From assembly GCF_039537505.1 (NCBI RefSeq), contig NZ_BAABAQ010000003.1:62001-126000 (forward strand): a stretch of 64,000 nucleotides of DNA. The letters run 5' to 3'. This document shows, piece after piece, positions 35,446 to 43,379 of the stretch. This DNA is from Streptosporangium oxazolinicum. Lineage in GTDB: Bacteria; Actinomycetota; Actinomycetes; Streptosporangiales; Streptosporangiaceae. Positions within the stretch are counted from its first letter, which is position 1. Each line of letters begins with the position of its first letter. Made by a program: the position numbers and the translations under genes. The notes below the pieces were generated by a model. That model did no database searches. It saw only the letters and a program-made list of their open reading frames with translations, and was not told the DNA's origin.

Positions 35446-35733
35446 CTATCGGGCCTCCCCGGAGAGCAACGCCCTCCATATATCGCTGGCCTGCCGGATC
35501 GGCCACCGATAGGTCTCGTGTATTGCCGGGCTGCCTTCTAGTTGAAGCGTGCGCCGGATGAAGCCTTGCCCTCCGGCCTGGCACAGCTCGTACAGGGTGG
35601 CCCGGCAGTAGCAGGTCCAGGTGATCACCCGCAGGCGCGCCGTCCCCCGGTCAGGGGTCAGCCAGACCAGCCGCGTGTGGCCCTTCTGTGGTGTGGGCAC
35701 GTGGGGGCTCAGGCAGCCCGTCAGCTCGATCAC
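35446..35733 (-). CDS. Hypothetical Cys-containing island protein
   Basis: 95 residues from GTG 35733, whose GTGA overlaps the stop of the preceding gene. The segment ITWTCYCRATLYELCQAGGQ with three cysteines, followed by GFIRRTLQLEGSPAIHET and a C-terminal W-R-rich helix, resembles small proteins common on actinomycete integrative elements, without assigned function. The CYC..C spacing may bind metal. Confidence 0.65.
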   Translation of the reverse strand: MIELTGCLSPHVPTPQKGHTRLVWLTPDRGTARLRVITWTCYCRATLYELCQAGGQGFIRRTLQLEGSPAIHETYRWPIRQASDIWRALLSGEAR

Positions 35734-36080
35734 TGCGGAGCACACCCACTCGGGCCGGGAACCGGGACCGGTCCTCGCTCGCGAAGCTCACCGTAGCGAT
35801 CGGCCACCCGGCGTGCAGCCGTCGCCGGATCTCCCGCAGGGCAGAAGGCATATCGCCGAAGGCGAGCCCGGCCCGTCTCCTGTCCGGCCCACCAGCGAAA
35901 CACCTGGCCGTCGGTCCACACGACCAGCCCGAACCAGACCGACACCAACGCCAGCCCGTACCCGTCATGAACATCCGAGGCGATGTTCAACGCGGCCAAC
36001 TCATCATGCAGCCGCCGCGCCGCCCGTACCGGCGTGATCGCCTTCTGCCGGCTGATGGCCCGAATCTCATTCCCGCTCAT
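35730..36080 (-). CDS. Hypothetical island protein
   Basis: 116 residues from ATG 36080, overlapping the stop of the 58-residue gene as ATGA. It reads MSGNEIRAISRQKAITPVRA, then helices, a beta-rich part GLALVSVWFGLVVWTDGQVF and an Arg-rich end with AARRVADRYGEL. Similar proteins sit in actinomycete mobile elements next to XRE regulators; function not known. Second gene of the four-gene set. Confidence 0.65.
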   Translation of the reverse strand: MSGNEIRAISRQKAITPVRAARRLHDELAALNIASDVHDGYGLALVSVWFGLVVWTDGQVFRWWAGQETGRARLRRYAFCPAGDPATAARRVADRYGELRERGPVPVPGPSGCAPQ

Positions 36081-36253
36081 TCCGCTGCCACCTCGCCAGA
36101 ACCCAGGCGGTCGAAGCACTTGATCCGGACCGGCTTTACCGCCTGACCGTCAATACGGCATTCGACATCGGCACGGCTCCGGCGAATCCACCGCCAGCCA
36201 CGGCCACAGCAGGCCCCGCAATCCTCGCCCGTCGACTCATCCTCGGAAGTCAT
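36077..36253 (-). CDS. 58-residue putative zinc-binding protein
   Basis: ATG 36253 to TGA 36077, sharing ATGA with the next start. The sequence has DCGACCGRGWRW, a CxxCxGxGW pattern as in DnaJ-type or small zinc-binding proteins, and another cysteine pair further on (C31, C47). It heads the minus-strand operon and is divergent from the XRE/TPR regulator, with 143 bases of promoter region between them. Confidence 0.6.
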   Translation of the reverse strand: MTSEDESTGEDCGACCGRGWRWIRRSRADVECRIDGQAVKPVRIKCFDRLGSGEVAAE

Positions 36254-36321
36254 GGATCAAGGTTCGTCACCTGGGGTTACTCAACCCATCCCGAGCCGGA
36301 ATCCTTGCCCCGAATAGTCAA

Positions 36322-36338
36322 TATCCCTTGACGGGATA
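36322..36338. promoter_or_regulatory. Palindrome in the divergent island promoter
   Basis: TATCCC-TTGAC-GGGATA is a perfect inverted repeat with six-base arms, and its centre contains a TTGAC -35-like box. It lies 58 bases before the XRE regulator start and between two divergent transcripts, so it is a good candidate operator for that regulator. Confidence 0.6.
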
Positions 36339-36396
36339 ACTCTCAACGGCAAGCGTTGTATATCCGGAAGCCGAGGCCGCAAAGGAGACACCACGT

Positions 36397-37890
36397 ATGC
36401 CCGCAGATGCGACTAAACCAGTCGTTATCCTGCCGGAACTGTGGCAGCGCCCCGAAATGCTAACAGCCCTCCAAAACCGCAATATCGGCCAAGTGTTTCA
36501 ACTCATCCGCCAATACGCCGGAGTCAGTCAAACCCGCATCGGCACCGCCGTGAACCTCAGCCAAGGCAAGATCAGCGAGATCATGAAGGGAACCGTCAAG
36601 GTCACCGCCTTCGACGTCTTCGAACGCGTCGCCGATGGCCTGGACATACCCAACCCCGCCCGCATGGCCCTGGGACTCGCCCCCACCCGCACCACGCCAT
36701 CTCGCGTGATCGACACCACCGCTCATCCCGCCGCAGTCATCCTGTCTCGGGATGGAAGGCCAACAAGCTCTCTGCCTAGCATGGAAAGCGTCGTAGCCAC
36801 CAGCCCGCGCCGGCTCGACGACCCCTGGGACGTCGACCTTCCAACGCTGGCCTGGATCGCGGGAAGGCTGGACTCACCGATGGACCGTCGAACGATGCTC
36901 CTGCTCGCCGCCGGAATGACCGCCGAAGCCGCGGCCACCATCAGCGACCCCTGGGAGCGACTCTCTCGCGCCCTGACCGGACCCCAAGCCCTCGATGACG
37001 ACACCATCGAGCGTCTCGAAGCGCGCACCATCGGCTTTCACCGCCTGGAGTACGTCCTTCCGGCCCGAGCCATCTACCAAGGGCTCACCACCCACATCAA
37101 CGAACTCAGCACCCTGCTCCAAAGCGGCCCCTCCGACCGCTTCCGCCGACGTCTGGCCTACACCGCCGGCGAAGCCGCCACCCTCGCCTCCTGGATCGCC
37201 TGGGACCTCAAGCAGCCCGGACAATCCACCGCATTCGAACGCGTCTCAGCCCTGGCCGCAAAAGAGAGCGGACACCAGATCATCCAAGCGTGCACCCACG
37301 CCTACAAGTCGTACGCCGTCGAAGGCCGCGCCGCCTACGAGGCCATACGCCAGGCTCAGCAGTTCCTCCCCGCCCAGGGAGACGACGCCACCCGCGCCTG
37401 GCTGCTCAGCCGCGAAGCCGAAGAACTCGCCGCCCTCGGTGACCGCCGCGCCATCGAGGTGATGCACCAGGCCGAAGAGGCATACGGCCGAGCCCGCCCC
37501 CACCGCGAACGCGCCTGGACTCGCTTCCTGGACCCCGGCCGGATGGCCGCCTTCCAGCTCTCCACCTACGTGCGACTTGGCGATGAGCACCACGTCATCG
37601 AAGCTGGCCAGACCGCCCTGTCGGCCGTTGCTCAGGAGAGCGACCACAAGAAGGCCGCGATCGTCTACGCCGACATCGCCCAGGCCCACCTCCAGATCGG
37701 CGACATTGCCGAAGGAATCACCTACGCCCGCCGAGCCCTGGAATCCGCCCAGCGCAGCGAATCCACCTGGGGGATCGAGCACCTCGCCACCGTGGAGAAG
37801 GCCCTGGCGCCTCACACCGATCAGGCTGTTCGCGAGCTGCTCGGCGACATCGCCGCTACTCGCCGGACCGCGGGGCCGTCTCCCGCCTGA
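36397..37890 (+). CDS. XRE-family regulator with TPR-like C-terminus
   Basis: 497 residues from ATG 36397 (AAAGGAG upstream). Residues 28-80 form an XRE HTH (IGQVFQLIRQYAGVSQTRIG, VNLSQGKISEIMKG). The remaining 400 residues are helical and repeat-like (ESGHQIIQACTHAYKSYAVE, AAIVYADIAQAHLQIGDIAE), as in actinomycete XRE-TPR proteins that pair with small effector genes. Divergent from the four small genes; probable regulator of the island operon through the 36322-36338 palindrome. Its end overlaps cutA (convergent) by 35 bases. Confidence 0.85.
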   Translation: MPADATKPVVILPELWQRPEMLTALQNRNIGQVFQLIRQYAGVSQTRIGTAVNLSQGKISEIMKGTVKVTAFDVFERVADGLDIPNPARMALGLAPTRTTPSRVIDTTAHPAAVILSRDGRPTSSLPSMESVVATSPRRLDDPWDVDLPTLAWIAGRLDSPMDRRTMLLLAAGMTAEAAATISDPWERLSRALTGPQALDDDTIERLEARTIGFHRLEYVLPARAIYQGLTTHINELSTLLQSGPSDRFRRRLAYTAGEAATLASWIAWDLKQPGQSTAFERVSALAAKESGHQIIQACTHAYKSYAVEGRAAYEAIRQAQQFLPAQGDDATRAWLLSREAEELAALGDRRAIEVMHQAEEAYGRARPHRERAWTRFLDPGRMAAFQLSTYVRLGDEHHVIEAGQTALSAVAQESDHKKAAIVYADIAQAHLQIGDIAEGITYARRALESAQRSESTWGIEHLATVEKALAPHTDQAVRELLGDIAATRRTAGPSPA

Positions 37891-38200
37891 TCCACTCCAG
37901 GTAGTCAGTCGTGCCGGCTACGAGTGCGCTGGCGATGATCTGCGGCACCTCATAAGAGTGCAGCTCTCGCACACACCGAGCCAGGTCCTCGAATCGCTCG
38001 CTGGCCGTCGTCATCAGCAACAACCACTCGCTAGAGCGCTGGATCTCCCCGGCCCACCAGTAGGTCGACTCGATCGGCGCGACGATCTGAGCCCCTGCGG
38101 CTAGCCGACGCTCCACCACTGCCGAACAAATCCGATCAGCCTCATCACGGCTGCCAGCAGTGACGCGAACCTCGATGCAATCCGAAGTGTTTTGGATCAT
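37856..38200 (-). CDS. cutA: CutA1-type divalent-ion tolerance protein
   Basis: 114 residues from ATG 38200. IEVRVTAGSRDEADRICSAV, AAGAQIVAPIESTYWWAGEI, SSEWLLLMTT, FEDLARCVRELHSYEVPQII and the end YLEWIRRETA match CutA1, a trimeric small protein of unclear role once linked to copper tolerance. In CutA the residues HSYEVP are usually HPYEVP; the change is mild. It converges with the XRE/TPR gene and is carried by the island, unusual for this housekeeping-like family. Confidence 0.88.
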   Translation of the reverse strand: MIQNTSDCIEVRVTAGSRDEADRICSAVVERRLAAGAQIVAPIESTYWWAGEIQRSSEWLLLMTTASERFEDLARCVRELHSYEVPQIIASALVAGTTDYLEWIRRETAPRSGE

Positions 38201-38835
38201 GCCAACACACTGCCGAATTGTTCTCATAGGTATCAAGCGCGGCGGCGCTCGCCGCCGCACGGCCCGCCGCCCGCCGCACTGCGCGCCCCCCGCACTTGCC
38301 CATCAGTCGCCGCACCTGGGCCGCGCCACCGTCCCACCACCAGATTGACGTGTCCGCCGACACTGCTGTTCTCGGGTCTAAGACGGTTGCGCCCGACGAT
38401 CGCCTGATGACGGTTGAGGTCTACTCAGGGCTGGGGGCGATCGACGGTCTGGGACTTCGTACCTCAGCCCCAGCCCACCGATATGCGGACATCACGGATG
38501 TGAAAGCCAGAGAAGTTAGCGATGAAGGGTCAAATAGACATGAAATGCAACCTTATGTCTCTTTTTGAGGGTTTAGACGCTTTCTGGCTTTAAGGATCTT
38601 GGTGTTGCAGTAGTTAGCGGTGATGCGTGGCTAGACTTGGTGAACTTGTGATAGCCATGAGGTTCGTGTTGCTAAACTCCTACAGTTGTGTGGTCACAAG
38701 CAGGAGCTTCGTGGATCCCCAGCAAGATCGGGAATGCTGTCGAGGCCGGACGTCTGCTCGCCAGAGGAACGGCTCGCTCTTGCAGGTGTAGTTATGTTGT
38801 CCTGGTCTCTGGCGTAGTAAGGCTTACCTACGTAA
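38201..38835. other. 635-base gap at the composition boundary
   Basis: GC falls sharply near 38480, from about 65-70% to under 50%, marking the start of the AT-rich cassette. A long open stretch at 38296-38568 has no recognisable protein features. AAAGCCAGA (38503-38511) and TCTGGCTTT (38583-38591) form an inverted pair. I see no gene. Confidence 0.5.
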
Positions 38836-40068
38836 ATGACTAGTTTTCATCAGCCGGGGAATCGAGTAGCTAGCGCAGCGATCCGGGGTTACGTCTACCA
38901 GTTCGATCGCACCATAATAGAGATCTTGCAGGCTTCCCGGGACAGCGTTGTCACTGTGGAGGGATGTGAAGATATTGACATCGACAACGGAATCCTTCCA
39001 GAGTCGATTCAATGTAAATATCTAGCAAGCGCTAAATACTCTCTCGCTGGCTTGAGGGATGTCATCCTCCCTATGCTGCAATCTTTTAATGACGGGAGGC
39101 GTTGGCAGTATCGCCTTTATGCTCATTATGCGGATGGACGCCAAGCTCCCACAGCATTGACTCTCCAAGATCTAAAAATTTCGCTGACGGAAACGAAGCG
39201 TAAGTCGGCCGAAACCATTGAGCACTATAAGGACTTCTCGGAAGAAGTCTTAAGGGATTTCGTTCGACACTTCACCATCACATCTGGCAATTCTATTGAA
39301 AGTCAGAAGCAAGAAGTTCTTGCGGCGTTAAGCGAAAAAATGTTTGCAACGCTGGAAGACTCCAAAGACCTTCACTACGGAAATGCAATTGCCTATGTAA
39401 TGGATCTCGCTATGAGGCCCACCGAGGATGAACGAAAAATAAAGAAAGGGGAATTTATCGAGCAAGTCAATAAGCGGAAGATGCTCTTCACTCGATGGCA
39501 GGAAGAAGTTCTTGGGAGGACACGCATCGCTAAGATGATGCGTAGTCGATTAAAAACATCGAGATCCCTTAGGCCAACTAACCGGAGAACTCTAGTGGTT
39601 AATGGTCGAGATGCTGCCCAAAACGGCAGGGTGAGGGAAATTGCACACTTAATCGAAATCCTAGCGACAGAGCACTACGGTCCTGGCCGACTCCACAGCG
39701 CTAAGCCATGGACCGTGGTTGTCGAAGGGGCCGATTCTGATGTTGGTGCTCTTAAAGTGAGCTTAATCAATGAAGGAATCGTGTTCAATGACGGTTATGA
39801 AAGCATAGCTTTCAGTCCGGAAATATTCGATACCCCTCCTGTGATAAACGTTAATGGAAGTAAGATAAGATCGGCATCTCACAGTATTCGGATTGTCGGG
39901 TCGGATACATATATCAAGTACATGCATGAGCTTAAGAGCCCGCATGTGATCGTTAGCTTTAGCCATGCCTCGCCAGCTTGCTACTCCTCTGACAAAGTTC
40001 CTTATGAGTTCCATCTGCGATCGACTAATACAGAAGAAATGATCCACATATTAAGGGCCTCGACATGA
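38836..40068 (+). CDS. DUF4297/Cap4-like nuclease, partner of HerA
   Basis: 410 residues from ATG 38836; the ribosome site is poor. The N-terminus has AAIRGYVYQFDRTIIEIL, then VEGCEDIDID (E42, E45, D46, D48) and SIQCKYLA with Q59-x-K61, the E...D...QxK layout of the dsDNA endonuclease domain found in DUF4297 and Cap4. The rest is helical with a C-terminal alpha/beta part. The stop overlaps the HerA start as ATGA. DUF4297-HerA pairs are known two-gene anti-phage systems in which the nuclease rings bind HerA hexamers. Base composition (about 45% GC) shows recent acquisition. Confidence 0.8.
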   Translation: MTSFHQPGNRVASAAIRGYVYQFDRTIIEILQASRDSVVTVEGCEDIDIDNGILPESIQCKYLASAKYSLAGLRDVILPMLQSFNDGRRWQYRLYAHYADGRQAPTALTLQDLKISLTETKRKSAETIEHYKDFSEEVLRDFVRHFTITSGNSIESQKQEVLAALSEKMFATLEDSKDLHYGNAIAYVMDLAMRPTEDERKIKKGEFIEQVNKRKMLFTRWQEEVLGRTRIAKMMRSRLKTSRSLRPTNRRTLVVNGRDAAQNGRVREIAHLIEILATEHYGPGRLHSAKPWTVVVEGADSDVGALKVSLINEGIVFNDGYESIAFSPEIFDTPPVINVNGSKIRSASHSIRIVGSDTYIKYMHELKSPHVIVSFSHASPACYSSDKVPYEFHLRSTNTEEMIHILRAST

Positions 40069-41834
40069 CAGATCTGAGTGAAGTGGCAAGTGTAATTAGC
40101 GTAGCACCTGACTTAATACAGATCGAGGTGAGATCTTCCGACGAGTATCGTGATCTTGGCGTAGAGATAGAGATAGGCAGTTATCTAAAGATTTCCGACG
40201 ATAACGACTTGGCTATGGTCGTCATCGTTAAAAGTTATCGCATCAAGGATCGCCTAGGGGATGCTAGCGGCCAGGAGCTAAGCACGCTCAGCTTCGTGAT
40301 TGATACACAGCCAGTTGGTCGTCTTCAAGACGGGAAGTTTAGCCGAGGTGGAAAGCAAATAGCCATTCCTCCGACACGAATTGAGATCGCAGGAAAAGAT
40401 GTTCTGGAAGAGATATATAGCAGCGTAGAAGATAAGAAGAAGTTTAGTTTTGGATCCTTAGTTCAAAATGAAGCTGTTCGTGTAGTAGTCGATGGTGACA
40501 AGTTTTTCGGTAAGCATATAGGGGTTATTGGATCAACGGGATCCGGAAAGTCATGTACTGTTGCGAAGATCATTCAGGAGGGAACAAAGCCGTCCAGCGC
40601 TCAAGAGAATGGTGGGATATTAAATAACTCACACGTTATCATATTTGATCTGCACGGCGAATATCGATCAGCTTTTCCGGATTCAAATGTTATAGATACA
40701 ACAAATCTTAAGCTCCCTTACTGGCTCATGAATTCAGAAGAGCTGGAGGAGATGTTTATAGAGAGTCGCGAGAATAACTCGCACAATCAAATATCGCAAT
40801 TCAGGCAAGCCGTTATTGAGAACAAAAAGCGTTATTTGCGAGAAGGGGGCAGAGGGGTTTCGTATGACTCACCTGTCTATTTTAGCTTGCGGGAGGTTAT
40901 TAACTATCTGAGTAATCTAAACTTGGAGGTTATCGGAAAGCTTGATAACGAACACCTGCCCAAGTTGGCTAATGGCGATTTAGTTCAGAATCGTTCCGAC
41001 TTCTATTTCCCCTCTCTGCTTAGATTTGCGGAGCAATCTACGGCAGGTGGGAGAAAGGCTAGCAACGGCCCTTTTCACGGCGAGTTTAATCGATTCTTGA
41101 TGCGCCTTGATGCGCGACTAAATGACAAGCGGCTTTCATTTCTCTTAAACCCTCGTAAAGAAGATGCCGAAGAGTCTGAGTATGGGACAGATGATCTAGC
41201 TGAGATCCTTGGTCAGTTCACTGGTTACGGATTCCAGAAAAAGAGAAATATAACAATAATTGACCTGAGCGGAATACCTTTTGAGGTGCTAAGCGTTGTC
41301 GTATCGCTCATCACGCGACTGATATTCACGTTCAACTTCTACTTCAAAAAGAATAAGGTCTCTAGCGGTAGAGATCTTCCCTTTTTGCTAGTCTACGAAG
41401 AGGCTCATAACTACATACCACAGAGCGAAGGAGCCAGATATGGATCGGTGAAAAAAGCCATCGAGCGTATAGCAAAAGAAGGTCGGAAATACGGCGTTTC
41501 ACTTATGATTGTTAGCCAGCGTCCATCAGAGATATCGGAAACCGTTTTTTCGCAGTGCAATAATTTCGTTGCGATGCGCCTCACTAACCCTGCTGACCAG
41601 CACTATGTTAAGCGGCTACTTCCCGATACGGTGGGTGCCATAACTGACGCGCTGCCCTCTTTGGAAAAGCAGGAAGTCATTGTCATTGGCGATTCAATCT
41701 TGGTGCCGTCTCTGGTTAAAATCGATGACATTGATCGACGGCCGGATTCGCATGACATTAATTTTCATACCGAATGGCAACAAGATTGGTTGGATGTTGC
41801 CGTTTCGGGAATTCTGGAAAAATGGCGCGAGTAG
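40065..41834 (+). CDS. HerA-type hexameric DNA translocase/helicase
   Basis: 589 residues from ATG 40065. An N-terminal HAS-barrel (about 1-110) precedes a FtsK/HerA RecA core with Walker A GVIGSTGSGKSCTVAKI (156-163), FDLHGEYRSAFP, Walker B LLVYEEAHNYIP near 441, the arginine-rich IERIAKEGRKYGVSLMIVSQ segment and SQRPSEISETVFSQCNNF. All catalytic elements look intact. It should form a hexamer that pumps or loads DNA for the nuclease encoded just upstream. Same low GC as the nuclease gene, so the pair moved as one cassette. The next 232 bases (41835-42066) show no gene. Confidence 0.92.
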   Translation: MTDLSEVASVISVAPDLIQIEVRSSDEYRDLGVEIEIGSYLKISDDNDLAMVVIVKSYRIKDRLGDASGQELSTLSFVIDTQPVGRLQDGKFSRGGKQIAIPPTRIEIAGKDVLEEIYSSVEDKKKFSFGSLVQNEAVRVVVDGDKFFGKHIGVIGSTGSGKSCTVAKIIQEGTKPSSAQENGGILNNSHVIIFDLHGEYRSAFPDSNVIDTTNLKLPYWLMNSEELEEMFIESRENNSHNQISQFRQAVIENKKRYLREGGRGVSYDSPVYFSLREVINYLSNLNLEVIGKLDNEHLPKLANGDLVQNRSDFYFPSLLRFAEQSTAGGRKASNGPFHGEFNRFLMRLDARLNDKRLSFLLNPRKEDAEESEYGTDDLAEILGQFTGYGFQKKRNITIIDLSGIPFEVLSVVVSLITRLIFTFNFYFKKNKVSSGRDLPFLLVYEEAHNYIPQSEGARYGSVKKAIERIAKEGRKYGVSLMIVSQRPSEISETVFSQCNNFVAMRLTNPADQHYVKRLLPDTVGAITDALPSLEKQEVIVIGDSILVPSLVKIDDIDRRPDSHDINFHTEWQQDWLDVAVSGILEKWRE

Positions 41835-42066
41835 GCGATTTGTTGATCATGGATGAGTGTATCATTGGGTTCAGCTTCGGCTCCCCTTTTATTGCTTGAT
41901 TGGACAATCGAGAGAAGGCTCTTCAACCTTTCCCTGACCTCTCCTTACTGTCAGGGCGCCCGCAGCTGAGAAACTCGTCGAGACAACGACTGCTGGCGGG
42001 GCACGGCCGTCACTACCGTGTGGATGTGCAAGCAGCGCAAAGGAACTGGCGTCGTCTGAGTGCCTC

Positions 42067-42816
42067 TTATATGAGACGAACAAAGAACTGCTCGTCCGGG
42101 CCCGGCCCGACGAGAGCATTGTTGCCGAAGATCACCCACAAGTTGAGCGGGGTCTCCGGCGGTAGCACGTCGAACCCGTGCCGCTGGTAGAAGAGATCAA
42201 GGCCAGGAGTGGCGGACGGCATCTGCCCGTAGAGCAACTGGTAGCCGCAGTGGGAGTAGATCCGCGTGCAGTACTTGAGCAAGGCGCTGCCAATTCCTGC
42301 CCTACGTGCAGACTCCACCACGGCCAGCGCCTTGATCCTCGATACGCCGAGTGCCCCGCATATCACCGCATTCAAGATCTGCTTTGGGTCGCTGGTGCGC
42401 ATGGATTGGATGTACATCTGCACCACGCTCACTGGCGGATAAGCTACCAGGGCACCCACGATTCCATGGTCGCGGTGTTCGGCTACGAGGATGAGCGCGC
42501 AGTTGAGATAGATGGTGGTGGGGTCCTCTTGCTTATCGAAGAACTTCTTAGCCATATACCCTTTGAACGCTTCTCGCCCGCCTTGAAGGCAGACCTGGAG
42601 TGCAGCGCCGGCGAATCCCTCAGCTACGGAGTTAAAGAGTTGGCTTTCCATCTCGACTCCGACCATCCCTGCGAATTCACCCACCCGGTCCATGTCTGCG
42701 GTGGTGGCTTGCCGGATAAGGAGCTGAGGCGTGGCGGCCCATCCTTCGACCAGGGCTCGCTTGTTCAGCGGTGACTCTGGTTTGCGCTGCGCTCGTATCC
42801 GCTTGCCCTTGCCCAT
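42067..42816 (-). CDS. GNAT-family acetyltransferase on the island
   Basis: 249 residues from ATG 42816 with GGAGGG five bases upstream. The N-terminus MGKGKRIRAQRKP is basic and disordered. The GNAT core carries LLIRQATTADMDRVGEFAGM and the acetyl-CoA loop VVESARRAGIGSALLKYCTR, ending with GLDLFYQRHGFDVLP. A long insertion (about 60-110) is present compared with small GNATs. Substrate unknown. Its GC content is near 57%, between the AT-rich pair and the chromosome. Confidence 0.82.
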   Translation of the reverse strand: MGKGKRIRAQRKPESPLNKRALVEGWAATPQLLIRQATTADMDRVGEFAGMVGVEMESQLFNSVAEGFAGAALQVCLQGGREAFKGYMAKKFFDKQEDPTTIYLNCALILVAEHRDHGIVGALVAYPPVSVVQMYIQSMRTSDPKQILNAVICGALGVSRIKALAVVESARRAGIGSALLKYCTRIYSHCGYQLLYGQMPSATPGLDLFYQRHGFDVLPPETPLNLWVIFGNNALVGPGPDEQFFVRLI

Positions 42817-43379
42817 GTGTGCCCTCCGTGTTTCCTCGCCGACGGCTCACGCTAGGCGTTACATTCCGTCGCGGTCTGTTGACAGATAGGCCAGGTTGCG
42901 GTGTCTGGAAGGCACGCCAGCAAAGCGCCTTGGAGGGTTACGCCAGGGCGGGGAGAGTGATGGCCCCGTGCTTCCCCATGGGGACCACCAGCGCATGAGG
43001 CATGGAAGTCGATCGTGGATCGGCTGAGGAAGGGTCCGCTAGGAACTCAGACCGATCGCTGGTTGAACCTTGGCCCCACCTGCAGTGATGTAGATGTGTG
43101 CAATGATCATGGTGGCGAGAGCACCAGGGAGGTGTCACGCCGCAGGTCAAGCACTATGTCGAAGTGAGAGCCGTCACGTCCTGTAAAACTGCTGGTTTCG
43201 CCTACAGAGGTTCAAATCCTGTACCTGCCGCCAGTCAGACTGGTAGCTCAGAGCCCCTTGCCCAGCAGGAAGAAGTTTGCCGAATTGTTCTTATAGGCGT
43301 TCAGGCGTTTCTGGCCGAGGCCCAAGTGGCCAATAATGATCCAAGTCCTGACACTTCCTTGTAGTTCCGGAGACGCCTC
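42817..43379. other. 563-base gap between GNAT and zinc-ribbon nuclease
   Basis: No coding region is supported. It holds a tRNA-like fragment (43142-43233) and otherwise unremarkable sequence. The GNAT promoter and, on the other strand, the nuclease promoter should be here. Confidence 0.5.
43142..43233 (+). other. Degenerate tRNA-like fragment ending in CCA
   Basis: GCAGGT at 43142 can pair with ACCTGC just before GCCA at 43230-43233, and AGAGG-TTCAAAT-CCTGT has the T-loop sequence of a tRNA with one stem mismatch. The D-arm and anticodon arm do not fold cleanly. It may be a decayed tRNA or the trace of another attachment site. I would not call it functional. Confidence 0.3.

Noticed and set aside
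38296..38568. 90-codon open frame at the left edge of the AT-rich cassette
   Set aside because: No start with a ribosome site, no recognisable fold, and it crosses the sharp composition change.
42817..43379. Integrase remnant between the GNAT and nuclease genes
   Set aside because: No R..HxxR..Y or serine-recombinase motif in any frame.
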